Assembly: GCA_019075865.1 (NCBI GenBank) | Contig: JAGXAN010000013.1 | Span: 1-34,261 of the forward strand | Source: Hyphomicrobiales bacterium | GTDB taxonomy: Bacteria; Pseudomonadota; Alphaproteobacteria; Rhizobiales; Beijerinckiaceae | Direction of reading: 5' to 3' | Length of the DNA: 34,261 nucleotides | Shown here: in pieces, positions 1-6,598 of the stretch | How the letters are laid out: each line of letters starts with the position of its first letter | Position numbering within the stretch: the stretch's first letter is position 1 | Translations under genes and position numbers: made by a program | Notes under the pieces: generated by a model | Databases searched by the model: none | Told to the model about the DNA's origin: nothing | Seen by the model: the letters and a program-made list of their open reading frames with translations, nothing else

Positions 1-146
1 GGCGGACCTTCGCAATCGTTTCCAATACCAACATCCCTGCAAGGCTCCCATGCAAAACATGAAAGCCAATATGAACCATGCATCAGAGGGGTCCCGTTTG
101 GATGCCGATAACCCCTCAAGAGGGGTCCTTATTCCATGCCGAAACA
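1..146 (-). mobile_element. IS21-type element, terminal (istA-side) end, partial
   Basis: Two spaced copies of a repeat that starts AGGGGTCC (87-94 and 121-128), each followed within about 20 bases by ATGCCGA (102-108 and 136-142), resemble the multiple terminal repeats of IS21-family elements. Read on the minus strand the boundary starts TGTTTCGGCA at 146, comparable to TGTCAATCGGCA at the other IS21 end near 33838. The dehydrogenase homology stops at this point. No istA coding sequence is visible in these 146 bases, so the element would extend leftwards out of the window. The family call rests only on the terminal repeats. Confidence 0.55.
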
Positions 147-445
147 CACTCCAGGGCAATGTCATTCCGCGTTGAGCGCGAGATGGCGGCATTGTTGACG
201 AGCAGGTCGAGGCGGCCGAACTCCGAACGGATGCGCTCGGCGGCGGCGGCCATCGACGCCGCGTCCGTCACGTCCAGCTGGATGGCGACGGCACCCGCAC
301 CGATCTACTTCGCGGCCTCCTCGCCGCGCGCAATATCGCGCGAGCCGAGCAAGACGGCGACACCGTCCGCTGCCAGCTCCTTCGCGACCTGAAATCCGAC
401 GCCTTGGTTTGCGCCCGTGACGAGCGCGATCCGCTTGTGATTCAT
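147..445 (-). pseudogene. short-chain dehydrogenase/reductase, nonsense mutation and 3' truncation
   Basis: Translation from ATG at 445 gives MNHKRIALVTGANQGVGFQV, the N-terminal Rossmann start of an SDR with the TGxxxGxG cofactor motif. After 46 residues an in-frame TAG (305-307) interrupts it. The same frame then continues with clear SDR sequence (GAGAVAIQLDVTDAAS, then LDLLVNNAAI, the NNAG-type motif) until the IS21 end at 146. The catalytic YxxxK region is missing, so the gene is dead twice over. It is divergent from the TetR-type regulator at 503 across a 57-base gap that holds the operator, the usual arrangement when a TetR protein represses a neighbouring oxidoreductase. The original substrate cannot be told. 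Confidence 0.85.
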
Positions 446-462
446 GATAATCTCCTGCTAAT

Positions 463-489
463 GTTAAAAGAGAACGTGTTCCGTTTAAC
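463..489. promoter_or_regulatory. probable TetR operator (inverted repeat)
   Basis: The divergent gap holds nested inverted repeats: outer arms GTTAAA (463-468) and TTTAAC (484-489), inner arms GAAC (472-475) and GTTC (478-481). This size and position fit an autoregulatory TetR-family operator serving both the SDR remnant and the regulator. Because the palindrome overlaps the ATG at 461, it also argues for the later GTG start at 503. Confidence 0.6.
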
Positions 490-502
490 AACAGGATTCT
501 CC

Positions 503-1111
503 GTGGCTACGAAAGTCATCGACCAGGAGCCCCTTGCCGGGGATACCCCAGAAGGGCGAAAGTTGCGGGCTGACGCACAGCGTAACCTTGAGACGCTGCT
601 GCGGGCCGCCAAGGAAGTTTTCGCGGAAGCGGGGCTCGATGCGCCCGTGCGTGATATCGCCTCGCGCGCCGGTGTCGGGATCGGCACCGTCTATCGCCAT
701 TTCCCGCAGCGCGCCGATCTCATCGCAGCGGTGTTCTGGCAGGAAATCGAGCGGTGCGCTGCTGCCGCTGACAAGCTCGCGGCCGAACATGCACCGTTTG
801 ACGCCCTGAGGCTCTGGATGCACGAATTCGTCGATCTGGCGTCGACGAAACGCGGCCTTGCGCAGGCCTTGCACTCCGGCGACCCCGCGTTCGATTCTCT
901 GCCGACACGCAGGGAGCAACAGTTGCAGCCAGCATTCCGGAAATTGTTCGATGCCGCCTTGGCATCCGGCGACATTCAGAGTGACATAAGCGCGGATGAT
1001 TTTCTCAATGCTGCCGCCACCCTTTGCATGTCCGCGGGCAATAACCCGGATCAGGCGCTGGGCATGGTCATGCTCCTGACCGATGGGCTGCGCTACCGGG
1101 CTGGCAAATAG
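503..1111 (+). CDS. TetR/AcrR-family transcriptional regulator
   Basis: A TetR-type repressor of about 202 residues. The N-terminal helix-turn-helix is plain: TLLRAAKEVFAEAGL, then VRDIASRAGVGIGTVYRHFP, then the RADLIAAVF helix. The C-terminal half is the variable ligand-binding domain and gives no ligand clue. I prefer GTG at 503, preceded by AGGA, because the upstream ATG candidates (404, 461) lie in or before the operator palindrome. It is divergent from a broken SDR gene, its probable regulatory target, so the regulator may now have only itself to control locally. The family call is secure; the effector and regulon are unknown. Confidence 0.9.
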   Translation: MATKVIDQEPLAGDTPEGRKLRADAQRNLETLLRAAKEVFAEAGLDAPVRDIASRAGVGIGTVYRHFPQRADLIAAVFWQEIERCAAAADKLAAEHAPFDALRLWMHEFVDLASTKRGLAQALHSGDPAFDSLPTRREQQLQPAFRKLFDAALASGDIQSDISADDFLNAAATLCMSAGNNPDQALGMVMLLTDGLRYRAGK

Positions 1112-1239
1112 GCCTCGGGATTTCTGGATCGAACGGCGGCCATAATTTTCAGAATCTGGCCGTATTTTCCGGAAGATACATTATCAGACCGGAAAAGAGG
1201 CCCCTTCATGGGTGATTTTTACCTCCTTTAATCGGATTA

Positions 1240-1269
1240 TTGACGAAATTTCGTTAAATATGCTAATAT
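1240..1269 (+). promoter_or_regulatory. candidate promoter of the AbiL-like operon with palindrome
   Basis: TTGACG (1240-1245) is followed after 18 bases by TAATAT (1264-1269), about 20 bases before the ATPase start. A perfect 12-base palindrome ACGAAATTTCGT (1243-1254) overlaps the -35 box, so a repressor could act here. The surrounding stretch is much more AT-rich than the genes on either side. Confidence 0.5.
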
Positions 1270-1289
1270 GTCTCTAAGCGAGGTATCCC

Positions 1290-2519
1290 ATGATCTACAA
1301 GCTAGAGGTCGAAAATTTCTTCTCCATCCGCGATCCGCAGGTGCTTGACCTGACGGTGGACGAAAAGGTGCCTGATCCCGAAGGCCGGTATGCGCCGATC
1401 TTCGAGGGTGCGGAGGCGCGTGTGCCGAAAGTCGTCGCCCTCTATGGCGCGAACGCCTCGGGCAAGACGACGATGCTGCGCGCGCTCGAATTCGTCGTGA
1501 CGATGATCCGCGACAGTGTGGGGCGCACGGTGCCGGGCTTCAACAACATCGAGCGTTTCAATGACGTGGAGTCCGCTAACCGCCCGATCCGCTTTGCGAT
1601 CGAGCTGGGCGGCATTATGAATCTGACGCCGGACGTCTTTCAGCGCGCGGTGAACGGCGAAAAGGTCGAGCAAGGCACCTATCGCTACGAGCTGGAAATT
1701 GAGATGAAGGAAGGCCTCGCGGTGCGGATCGCGTCCGAGGCCCTGCGCCAGAAGCCGAACGGCCAGGGCAAATGGCAGCGCGTCTATGAGCGCGATGCCG
1801 ATGGCCGGGTGAAAGATTCAAAGACATTCAGCCTCTCGGGCTTCCAGCACCTCACCAAAACGCTCGCCGGCAATCACACGGTGCTGTCGTCGTTCGCGAA
1901 ATTCCAGCACCCGGTCGCGCAGATCCTCGTGGACACGGCGCGCAAGGCCTTCTTCCAGATTGAGCCGGTGCATTCCTTCGTCGATCGCGACGTGATCGAC
2001 TACCTGAAGAACCAACCCACGGTCGTCTCTCGCCTGCAGGAAGAACTCAGCCGCATCGACGTGGGCGTGGAAGGGATGCGCTTTCAGAACACCGACAACG
2101 GCCCGCTGTTGCTGTTCAAGCACGCCGGCCTCGCGGTCGAAATGCCGTGGCTGATGGAAAGCCACGGCACGCGGGCCTTTATCAAGATGTTCCCCTTCAT
2201 CATGAGCGCGCTCGATTCAGGCGGCATTGCCGCGATCGACGAAATGGACGCAGCCATTCACCCGAACGTGCTGCCGGAGCTGGTGCGCTCGTTCTATGCG
2301 GTGTCGGGCCGCAACAAATTCGACGCCCAGCTCTGGCTTTCCTGCCATTCGGCATCGCTGCTCGATTACCTCAACAAGGAGGAAATCGTGATCTGCGAGA
2401 AGGACCGGCAGGGCCGCAGCAACCTCTACAGCCTCATGGACGTGAAGGTGCGGCGCGACGAGAACCACTACCGCAAATATCTGAGCGGTGCCTATGGCGG
2501 GGTTCCACACCTCGGATGA
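1290..2519 (+). CDS. AAA family ATPase, AbiLi/RloA-like defence protein
   Basis: A 409-residue ABC/SMC-like AAA ATPase of the AAA_15/AAA_21 type. It begins MIYKLEVENFFSIRD, the usual start of this family. Walker A is GANASGKT (residues 53-60), Walker B is AAIDEMDAAIHP (IDEMD at 316-320), and a switch histidine lies in LSCHSASLL (353). The next gene overlaps it by four bases (ATGA) and is an RloB-type protein. The ATPase plus RloB pair is the known composition of the AbiL abortive-infection system, so I infer phage defence. An AGG-containing ribosome site lies just before ATG 1290 and a good promoter precedes it. It could also be another OLD-like two-gene system, but the RloB partner makes AbiL the best match. 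Confidence 0.85.
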   Translation: MIYKLEVENFFSIRDPQVLDLTVDEKVPDPEGRYAPIFEGAEARVPKVVALYGANASGKTTMLRALEFVVTMIRDSVGRTVPGFNNIERFNDVESANRPIRFAIELGGIMNLTPDVFQRAVNGEKVEQGTYRYELEIEMKEGLAVRIASEALRQKPNGQGKWQRVYERDADGRVKDSKTFSLSGFQHLTKTLAGNHTVLSSFAKFQHPVAQILVDTARKAFFQIEPVHSFVDRDVIDYLKNQPTVVSRLQEELSRIDVGVEGMRFQNTDNGPLLLFKHAGLAVEMPWLMESHGTRAFIKMFPFIMSALDSGGIAAIDEMDAAIHPNVLPELVRSFYAVSGRNKFDAQLWLSCHSASLLDYLNKEEIVICEKDRQGRSNLYSLMDVKVRRDENHYRKYLSGAYGGVPHLG

Positions 2520-3091
2520 GCCGCCGTCGCCCGCCCTTCATTCCGCTTCGCCGTCCGGTCTATATCGGCTGCGAAGGCGCGTCCGAAGTCAGCTATGCCG
2601 GCTTCCTGCAGGATTTGCTCCGCGACGCCGGCGTGCCGGTGCACCTGCATATCGACGAGCTGGGGCCGGGAACCGGCGATCCGCTCTCGCGCATTGAAAT
2701 GGCGGTGCTGCGCCTGAAGCAGCTCCAGAAAAAGCGCAGCGCGCCACCCGAACGGTTCGCGCTCCTCGATTCCGATCAGTTGGCGCTCGATGCCAACCGC
2801 GCAGCGCGGGCAAAAAAGCTCGCGGCCGACAATGGCGTTGTGATCCTCTGGCAAACGCCGTGCTTTGAGGTCGTGCTGCTGCGCCATCTGGAGGGCAAAA
2901 CGGGAAACCGTCCTCCGGACACGCCGGGGGCGGTCAAGGCCCTCGAAAAGGAATGGGCGGGATACGAGAAGCCCATGACGCGGGCCAATCTCGCCAAGCG
3001 CATTGATCTCGCGGCCGTCCTGCGAGCGGCGGGGGTTGAGTCTGATCTGACCGCCCTGCTCCGCTGTATCGGACTGATTGCCGTAGAGTGA
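2516..3091 (+). CDS. RloB-domain protein, AbiLii-like effector
   Basis: A 191-residue protein starting at ATG 2516, overlapping the ATPase stop by four bases. It shows RloB-family hallmarks: a basic N-terminus, then VYIGCEGASEVSY (acidic residues 20 and 24), FALLDSDQ (Asp 85 and 87), and PCFEVVLLRHLEG (about 115-127), the family's signature P-x-FE-x-x-LL-H element. RloB proteins are thought to adopt a Toprim-like nuclease fold in which these acidic residues bind metal. In AbiL-type systems this would be the toxic effector released or activated by the ATPase after phage sensing. That role is inferred from family pairing; nothing here identifies the trigger or target. Confidence 0.85.
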   Translation: MSRRRPPFIPLRRPVYIGCEGASEVSYAGFLQDLLRDAGVPVHLHIDELGPGTGDPLSRIEMAVLRLKQLQKKRSAPPERFALLDSDQLALDANRAARAKKLAADNGVVILWQTPCFEVVLLRHLEGKTGNRPPDTPGAVKALEKEWAGYEKPMTRANLAKRIDLAAVLRAAGVESDLTALLRCIGLIAVE

Positions 3092-3092
3092 C

Positions 3093-3118
3093 GCCCGGCA
3101 GAGTACCCTCTGCCGGGC
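3093..3118. terminator. strong hairpin, probable terminator of the defence operon
   Basis: A perfect 11-base stem, GCCCGGCAGAG (3093-3103) with CTCTGCCGGGC (3108-3118), closes a four-base loop directly after the RloB stop. No long T run follows (TATCTATCT), so efficiency is uncertain. It also lies beyond the 3' end of the convergent gene fragment at 3127, so it could serve both strands. Confidence 0.65.
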
Positions 3119-3126
3119 TATCTATC

Positions 3127-3430
3127 TCACGCGGCCCGCGTCGGAAACTTAATGACGTTCCCGCCGTGGCTGACTTCTGGCGCGTTCTCCGCGACAAGTC
3201 GGCGCATCGGCGCAAGGACGAGCTGATCCCAAAGAGTGTTGGTGATCTCCTCCAGCTTGTCCTTCAGGTCAGCACGCTGATCGAACCACTTTTCAAGGTT
3301 GCCTGCGACGCGGCCCATGAAGCCCGGCCCTGCGCCCCATTCACCGGCGCACTGGCCCCAGACCGGCGACTGCGACAACGGCTCGCGGTAAACGGCAGTG
3401 TTGCAGCAATCAAATTCCGGACGAGATAAC
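3127..3430 (-). pseudogene. C-terminal remnant of an unrecognised protein
   Basis: An open minus-strand frame encodes about 100 residues with protein-like composition (PEFDCCNTAVYREPL, then WGQCAGEWGAGPGF, then a charged helical stretch ending in NVIKFPTRAA). There is no ATG; the only candidate start is TTG at 3378 without a ribosome site, and the frame runs upstream without a start to the TGA at 3448-3450, which is also the stop of the decayed IS5 transposase. The likely reading is that an IS5 insertion removed the 5' part of a longer gene. I do not recognise the family. Confidence 0.45.
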
Positions 3431-3447
3431 CCTACCCGGACAAGTTT

Positions 3448-4430
3448 TCATGCCACGCGCTTGAATTCTGCGCGGCTGAGGTCAGTCATCTGGTTGAGAT
3501 TACGGACGCCGATCTTTACTTATGTTATCCGATTATCAAAGTTCCTCGCTTTCAGTTTCGACCCGATCACAGTCTTCCACGGGCCCATCTGGATCTCTAT
3601 CCGGTTGCGCTTGTTGTAGCCGACGGATTTCTGCCAGGCGCCATGCGGCCTATGGTTTTGATTTCAGCGATATGGCGGTCGCGAACCGTTGGGTCATCTG
3701 CCGATTGCGGGCTTTGAACCGCAGTCTTGGACGGCGGGATGATGACCTCGATGATCTCACCAAAGCGCGTCGACAGAAGGTCACAGGTTAGCGCTCCATC
3801 ATTGGCGCCATCGGCGACAAACTTGGCAATAGGACCATCGATCTAATCGAGAGGATCAGGTACGGCACACGGATCGCCAACATCATCCGTGATCAGTTCG
3901 GAGCAGATGATCTCGCCGCTGACAAGATCAAGCCCAATGTGAAGCTTACGCAATCTCTTGCGTTTCACTTTGATCTTGTGCTTGGTTTCCAGCCATTCAC
4001 CCTCACCAAACACCTTCAGGCCCGTGCTGTCGACTACAAGGTGAACCGGATATCGACGTGCTGCTGGCCATCGCACTGGCGGCAATACCAGCCCTTTGCC
4101 CCGGCGCGGCAATGTGGAGAAATCCGGCACGGCAATTTCAACCCTAATCAGTTTCGCGATACTGCGCATCAGGCCTTGGGTTTCACGTAACGGCTGCTTG
4201 TAAACAACACGCAGGGTCAGGCACATCGTCATGGCCAGGTTCGAATATTTCGGCTGTCCACCACGCGATGTCCGGCGCGGCGCTGACCATTAAGAAAGCG
4301 CTTCATCGTTTATCCAGACCGTCAAATCACCGCGGCAGCGAAGGCTCTCATTATACGTCGCCCAGTTTGTGACCTTAAACTTTTACTTGGGTATCTTGTG
4401 CCGGCGGTCTTTATTGTGCTTATGCGGCAA
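3448..4430 (-). pseudogene. IS5-family transposase, decayed
   Basis: Nearly the whole length of an IS5-family DDE transposase can be followed on the minus strand from about TTG 4428-4430 (PHKHNKDRRHKIPK) to the TGA at 3448. Recognisable blocks are WINDEALS, YSNLAMTMCLTLRVVYKQPL, HLVVDSTGLKVFGEGEW (with the first catalytic Asp), KHKIKVKRKRLRKLHIGLD, VRDRHIAEIKTIGRMA and KSVGYNKRNRIEIQMGPWKT. It is broken by in-frame stops (PK*KF, LS*WS, LD*ID, IT*VK) and by a frameshift after IGRMA. It cannot make a working transposase. The terminal inverted repeats could not be placed with confidence. Confidence 0.85.
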
Positions 4431-4780
4431 CCAAAATATCCTGCGATCAGAAACCGCCACCTGATATCAGATCATCTGCGATCCAAGCAACAACGCCCTA
4501 TCTGGGTGCCTGTGATTCTGTTCAGCACCATGTTCGACAAGCGAAGCTGGCGGCAGGCATTTCACCACAAACCCATCTGTTTATAGGCGATCACGATAGG
4601 CCGTTTTCTGATACCGTTGCGTTAATGCGACAGAACCGGATTTCTTGCGTTTTGATCATGAGGCCCGTTTAGCCCCAAATCGTCGAGATTTCGTTAACTT
4701 GGCGGCACCTCTTGTGCTGCTCAATCTTTTCAATCAAGATGAATGCTCAAAAGGGGCAAGCCAACTTTATACCTTATCGA
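4431..4780. other. 350-base stretch without a recognised gene
   Basis: Between the decayed IS5 transposase and the vapC gene there is no convincing gene. One plus-strand frame (about 4640-4745, RFDHEARLAPNRRDFVNLAA) looks protein-like and may be a transposase tail, but I cannot assign it. I see no hairpin or repeat of note. Confidence 0.4.
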
Positions 4781-5206
4781 TCAGACAGCCACCCACGGGT
4801 TCAAGAGCGGCACGCCGGTTGGCTCGAAGTCGGCGACGTTGCGGGTGACGACTGTCATGCCATGCACAAGTGCTGTCGCCGCAATCAACGCATCCCGCTC
4901 TGCACGGGGATCGGGCACATGCAAATGCGCGCAGCGTTGTGCAACGGCGGTATCGACCGGAATAATCCGACCGCTGAAGGCAGGAAGAACGAGAGTCGTG
5001 AGCCATAAACGCAACAACTCACCCTGTTTGGGGTCTTTGCGTTCGAACTGCAAAATGCCAATTTCGAGCTCAAGCACGGTGATGGCCGATATATGCAAAG
5101 ATCCCGCATCCACACTATCGGCCCAAAGCTCGACTTGCGGATTGGCTCTGCCCGAACGTATTTTGCGCAACTCGGAAACGACATTGGTATCAAGGATGAA
5201 CATCAA
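4781..5206 (-). CDS. vapC: VapC-type PIN-domain toxin
   Basis: A 141-residue PIN-domain ribonuclease toxin. The N-terminus MMFILDTNVVSEL carries the first catalytic Asp (residue 6). Further acidic positions lie in TVLELEIGI, in AERDALIAATALVH and in the C-terminal VTRNVADF, together the four-acid magnesium site of VapC proteins. Family members cleave RNA, often tRNA or rRNA; the target here is not visible. The start overlaps the antitoxin stop by four bases (ATGA), the usual translational coupling. The gene is intact although IS debris surrounds it, consistent with a selfish stability module. Confidence 0.92.
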   Translation of the reverse strand: MMFILDTNVVSELRKIRSGRANPQVELWADSVDAGSLHISAITVLELEIGILQFERKDPKQGELLRLWLTTLVLPAFSGRIIPVDTAVAQRCAHLHVPDPRAERDALIAATALVHGMTVVTRNVADFEPTGVPLLNPWVAV

Positions 5207-5457
5207 GAAAAATCAGCCGGACGAATGCCAATGTTGACGCGGGGCGGATCAAACTCGATATCGGCAAGGCCGGGCATTGCTAAGATATCGGAAATTTTGC
5301 GATGTCCACCTGAGATGCGTTGATAGTCGTCGATGTTAAGCAGGACATGCGCAGGTTTGCCGCGGTCAGTTATAAACACAGGCCCATTAGCTGCGGTCTT
5401 CTTGGCCCGGCTGGGGTCCTGATTAAACTCTCGGCTGGAAAGTGTGGTGATGGTCAC
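5203..5457 (-). CDS. vapB: Phd/YefM-type antitoxin of the VapC pair
   Basis: An antitoxin of about 84 residues. TLSSREFNQDPSRAKKTAANGP followed by VFITDRGKPAHVLLNIDDYQRI is the Phd/YefM fold that binds operator DNA, and the tail carries the toxin-binding peptide. I choose GTG at 5457 because AGGAG lies eight bases upstream; the longer frame from 5484 would overlap the operator region. It precedes and overlaps vapC by four bases. The palindromic promoter immediately upstream suggests autorepression by the antitoxin or the complex, as in other modules of this type. Confidence 0.88.
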   Translation of the reverse strand: MTITTLSSREFNQDPSRAKKTAANGPVFITDRGKPAHVLLNIDDYQRISGGHRKISDILAMPGLADIEFDPPRVNIGIRPADFS

Positions 5458-5479
5458 AGTCGGCACTCCTATTCGTCGA

Positions 5480-5529
5480 GGCAAAATGGCTATGTAGTTA
5501 TGTATCTACATTTTGCCATGCTTTGTCAA
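5480..5529 (-). promoter_or_regulatory. vapBC promoter and autoregulatory operator
   Basis: On the minus strand TTGACA (5524-5529) is followed after 17 bases by GATACA (5501-5506). Nested inverted repeats cover the -10 region: ATGTAG (5492-5497) with CTACAT (5506-5511), and GGCAAAAT (5480-5487) with ATTTTGCC (5510-5517). This is where a Phd/VapB-type repressor would be expected to bind. Confidence 0.6.
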
Positions 5530-5637
5530 TGCCTTTTTGTCTGATTACGGGTGCGGTTAAGATTGAACTGCACCGAGATTGATGGAGACGTTGTGATCGG
5601 GTCAAGGAAGTTGGTCCGATAAATATCGTGTTTCCTT

Positions 5638-5750
5638 GAGCCTGATGCCAAAGCCCGATGTGGGTCGGGGCTCACAGCAAAGCCGAGTCGTCTTCCTCCT
5701 CGTCTTTCCCCTCTTCGCCCTGCTCTACCACTAACTCGTTCAGCGGCGAT
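5638..5750 (-). pseudogene. 3' tail of a second, diverged scpB copy
   Basis: The minus strand here reads ELVVEQGEEGKDEEEDDSALL and then TGA (5672-5674), matching the C-terminus ELVVGQGEEENDEAEGDAALP of the intact ScpB at 12308. The nucleotide match also continues about 30 bases past the stop codon (TGAGC.TGATGC followed by GTGG.TCG and CTCAC.GC in both), so this is a true diverged copy of that locus and not chance acidic sequence. Everything upstream of the last 25 or so codons is lost. It implies that a second ScpB-bearing plasmid backbone once contributed to this region. Confidence 0.75.
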
Positions 5751-5814
5751 GTCACAGGAACACATTGTGAGGAGTTTTGGTGATAGACACACGTTCATAA
5801 ACAAGTGGCCTGTC

Positions 5815-6475
5815 TGCACCAAGCGCCATCGCTTCCCACCCCAGATCATCGCCCACGACGTCTGGCTCTACTTTCGGTTTGCGCTGAGCCTGCGCCTTGT
5901 TGAGCAATGGCGGCTGGAGCGCGGCATTGCCGTCTCCGACGTAAAAATCCGCCGCTGGGGAAAGAAGTTTGGACCAGGTTATGCGCGTCGCCTTCGCCGC
6001 AAGAAACCCCGCGGGAACGATGGCTGGCATCTGGACGAGGTCGTCGTCGCCATTGCCGGCACGAAACAATGGCTATGGCGGGCCGTCGATCAGGACGGGT
6101 ATTGCTAGACGAAATTTTCCAGAACCGCCGCAGCACCAAGGCTGCCAGACGATGGTTGATCCGTCTTTTGAAGAAACAGGGTATCGCACCAAAGCGCAGG
6201 ATCACGGACAAGTTGCGCTTTTATGGAAAGCCCTGCGGCAGGTTATGCCGCACGTCGAACACCGATCCCATAAAGGTCTGAACAACCGGGCCGAAATTTA
6301 ACAGGTGCCGCTGCGAAAACGGGAGCATATGATGCAGGGCTTGTGATCACCAGGAGGGTTTCAGCGCTTCGCCTCTATTTTCTGCGCCATCCGTAACCTC
6401 TTCGTCCCACCCCGCTCAGAATGCTTCGCCTTCCAAAACCGCGTTCACCGCTGTCAGGCGATTTGCAGTGTGTAA
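5815..6475 (+). pseudogene. IS6-family transposase, frameshifted remnant
   Basis: The frame opening TKRHRFPPQIIAHDVWLYFRF, then VKIRRWGKKFGPGYARRLRRK, then WHLDEVVVAIAGTKQWLWRA (first catalytic Asp) and AVDQDGY is an IS6-family transposase. After GYC a stop and frameshift follow; later frames carry NRRSTKAARRW, then PHVEHRSHKGLNNRAE (the catalytic-Glu block), then REHMMQGL, a stop, and IRNLFVPPRS. Several separate lesions make it inactive. Terminal repeats were not found. Confidence 0.85.
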
Positions 6476-6598
6476 AGTAGTGGCCGGAGCCAACGTCTAA
6501 AATCAATCCCCAAGCCAGAACGTCTATCGGGCTTTCAAATTCAAGTTAAGGTGACATCGCCATTGATCACTTAATGACCGGTAAGCGCCCACCCGTCA

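Noticed and set aside
404-502. Longer start (404 or ATG 461) for the TetR regulator
   Set aside because: Would place the coding start in or before the operator palindrome and overlap the divergent SDR start; GTG 503 has an AGGA ribosome site.
1112-1239. Terminator after the TetR gene
   Set aside because: CGGCCA/TGGCCG can pair, but the stem is six bases with a long loop and only a short T stretch; too weak to list.
2147-2515. Long upstream extension of the RloB frame inside the ATPase gene
   Set aside because: Arg/Pro-rich shadow of the ATPase; the real start is ATG 2516 in ATGA overlap.
4640-4750. Transposase C-terminus (RFDHEARLAPNRRDF)
   Set aside because: Protein-like, but I could not match it to any IS family with confidence; kept only as a note in the gap entry.
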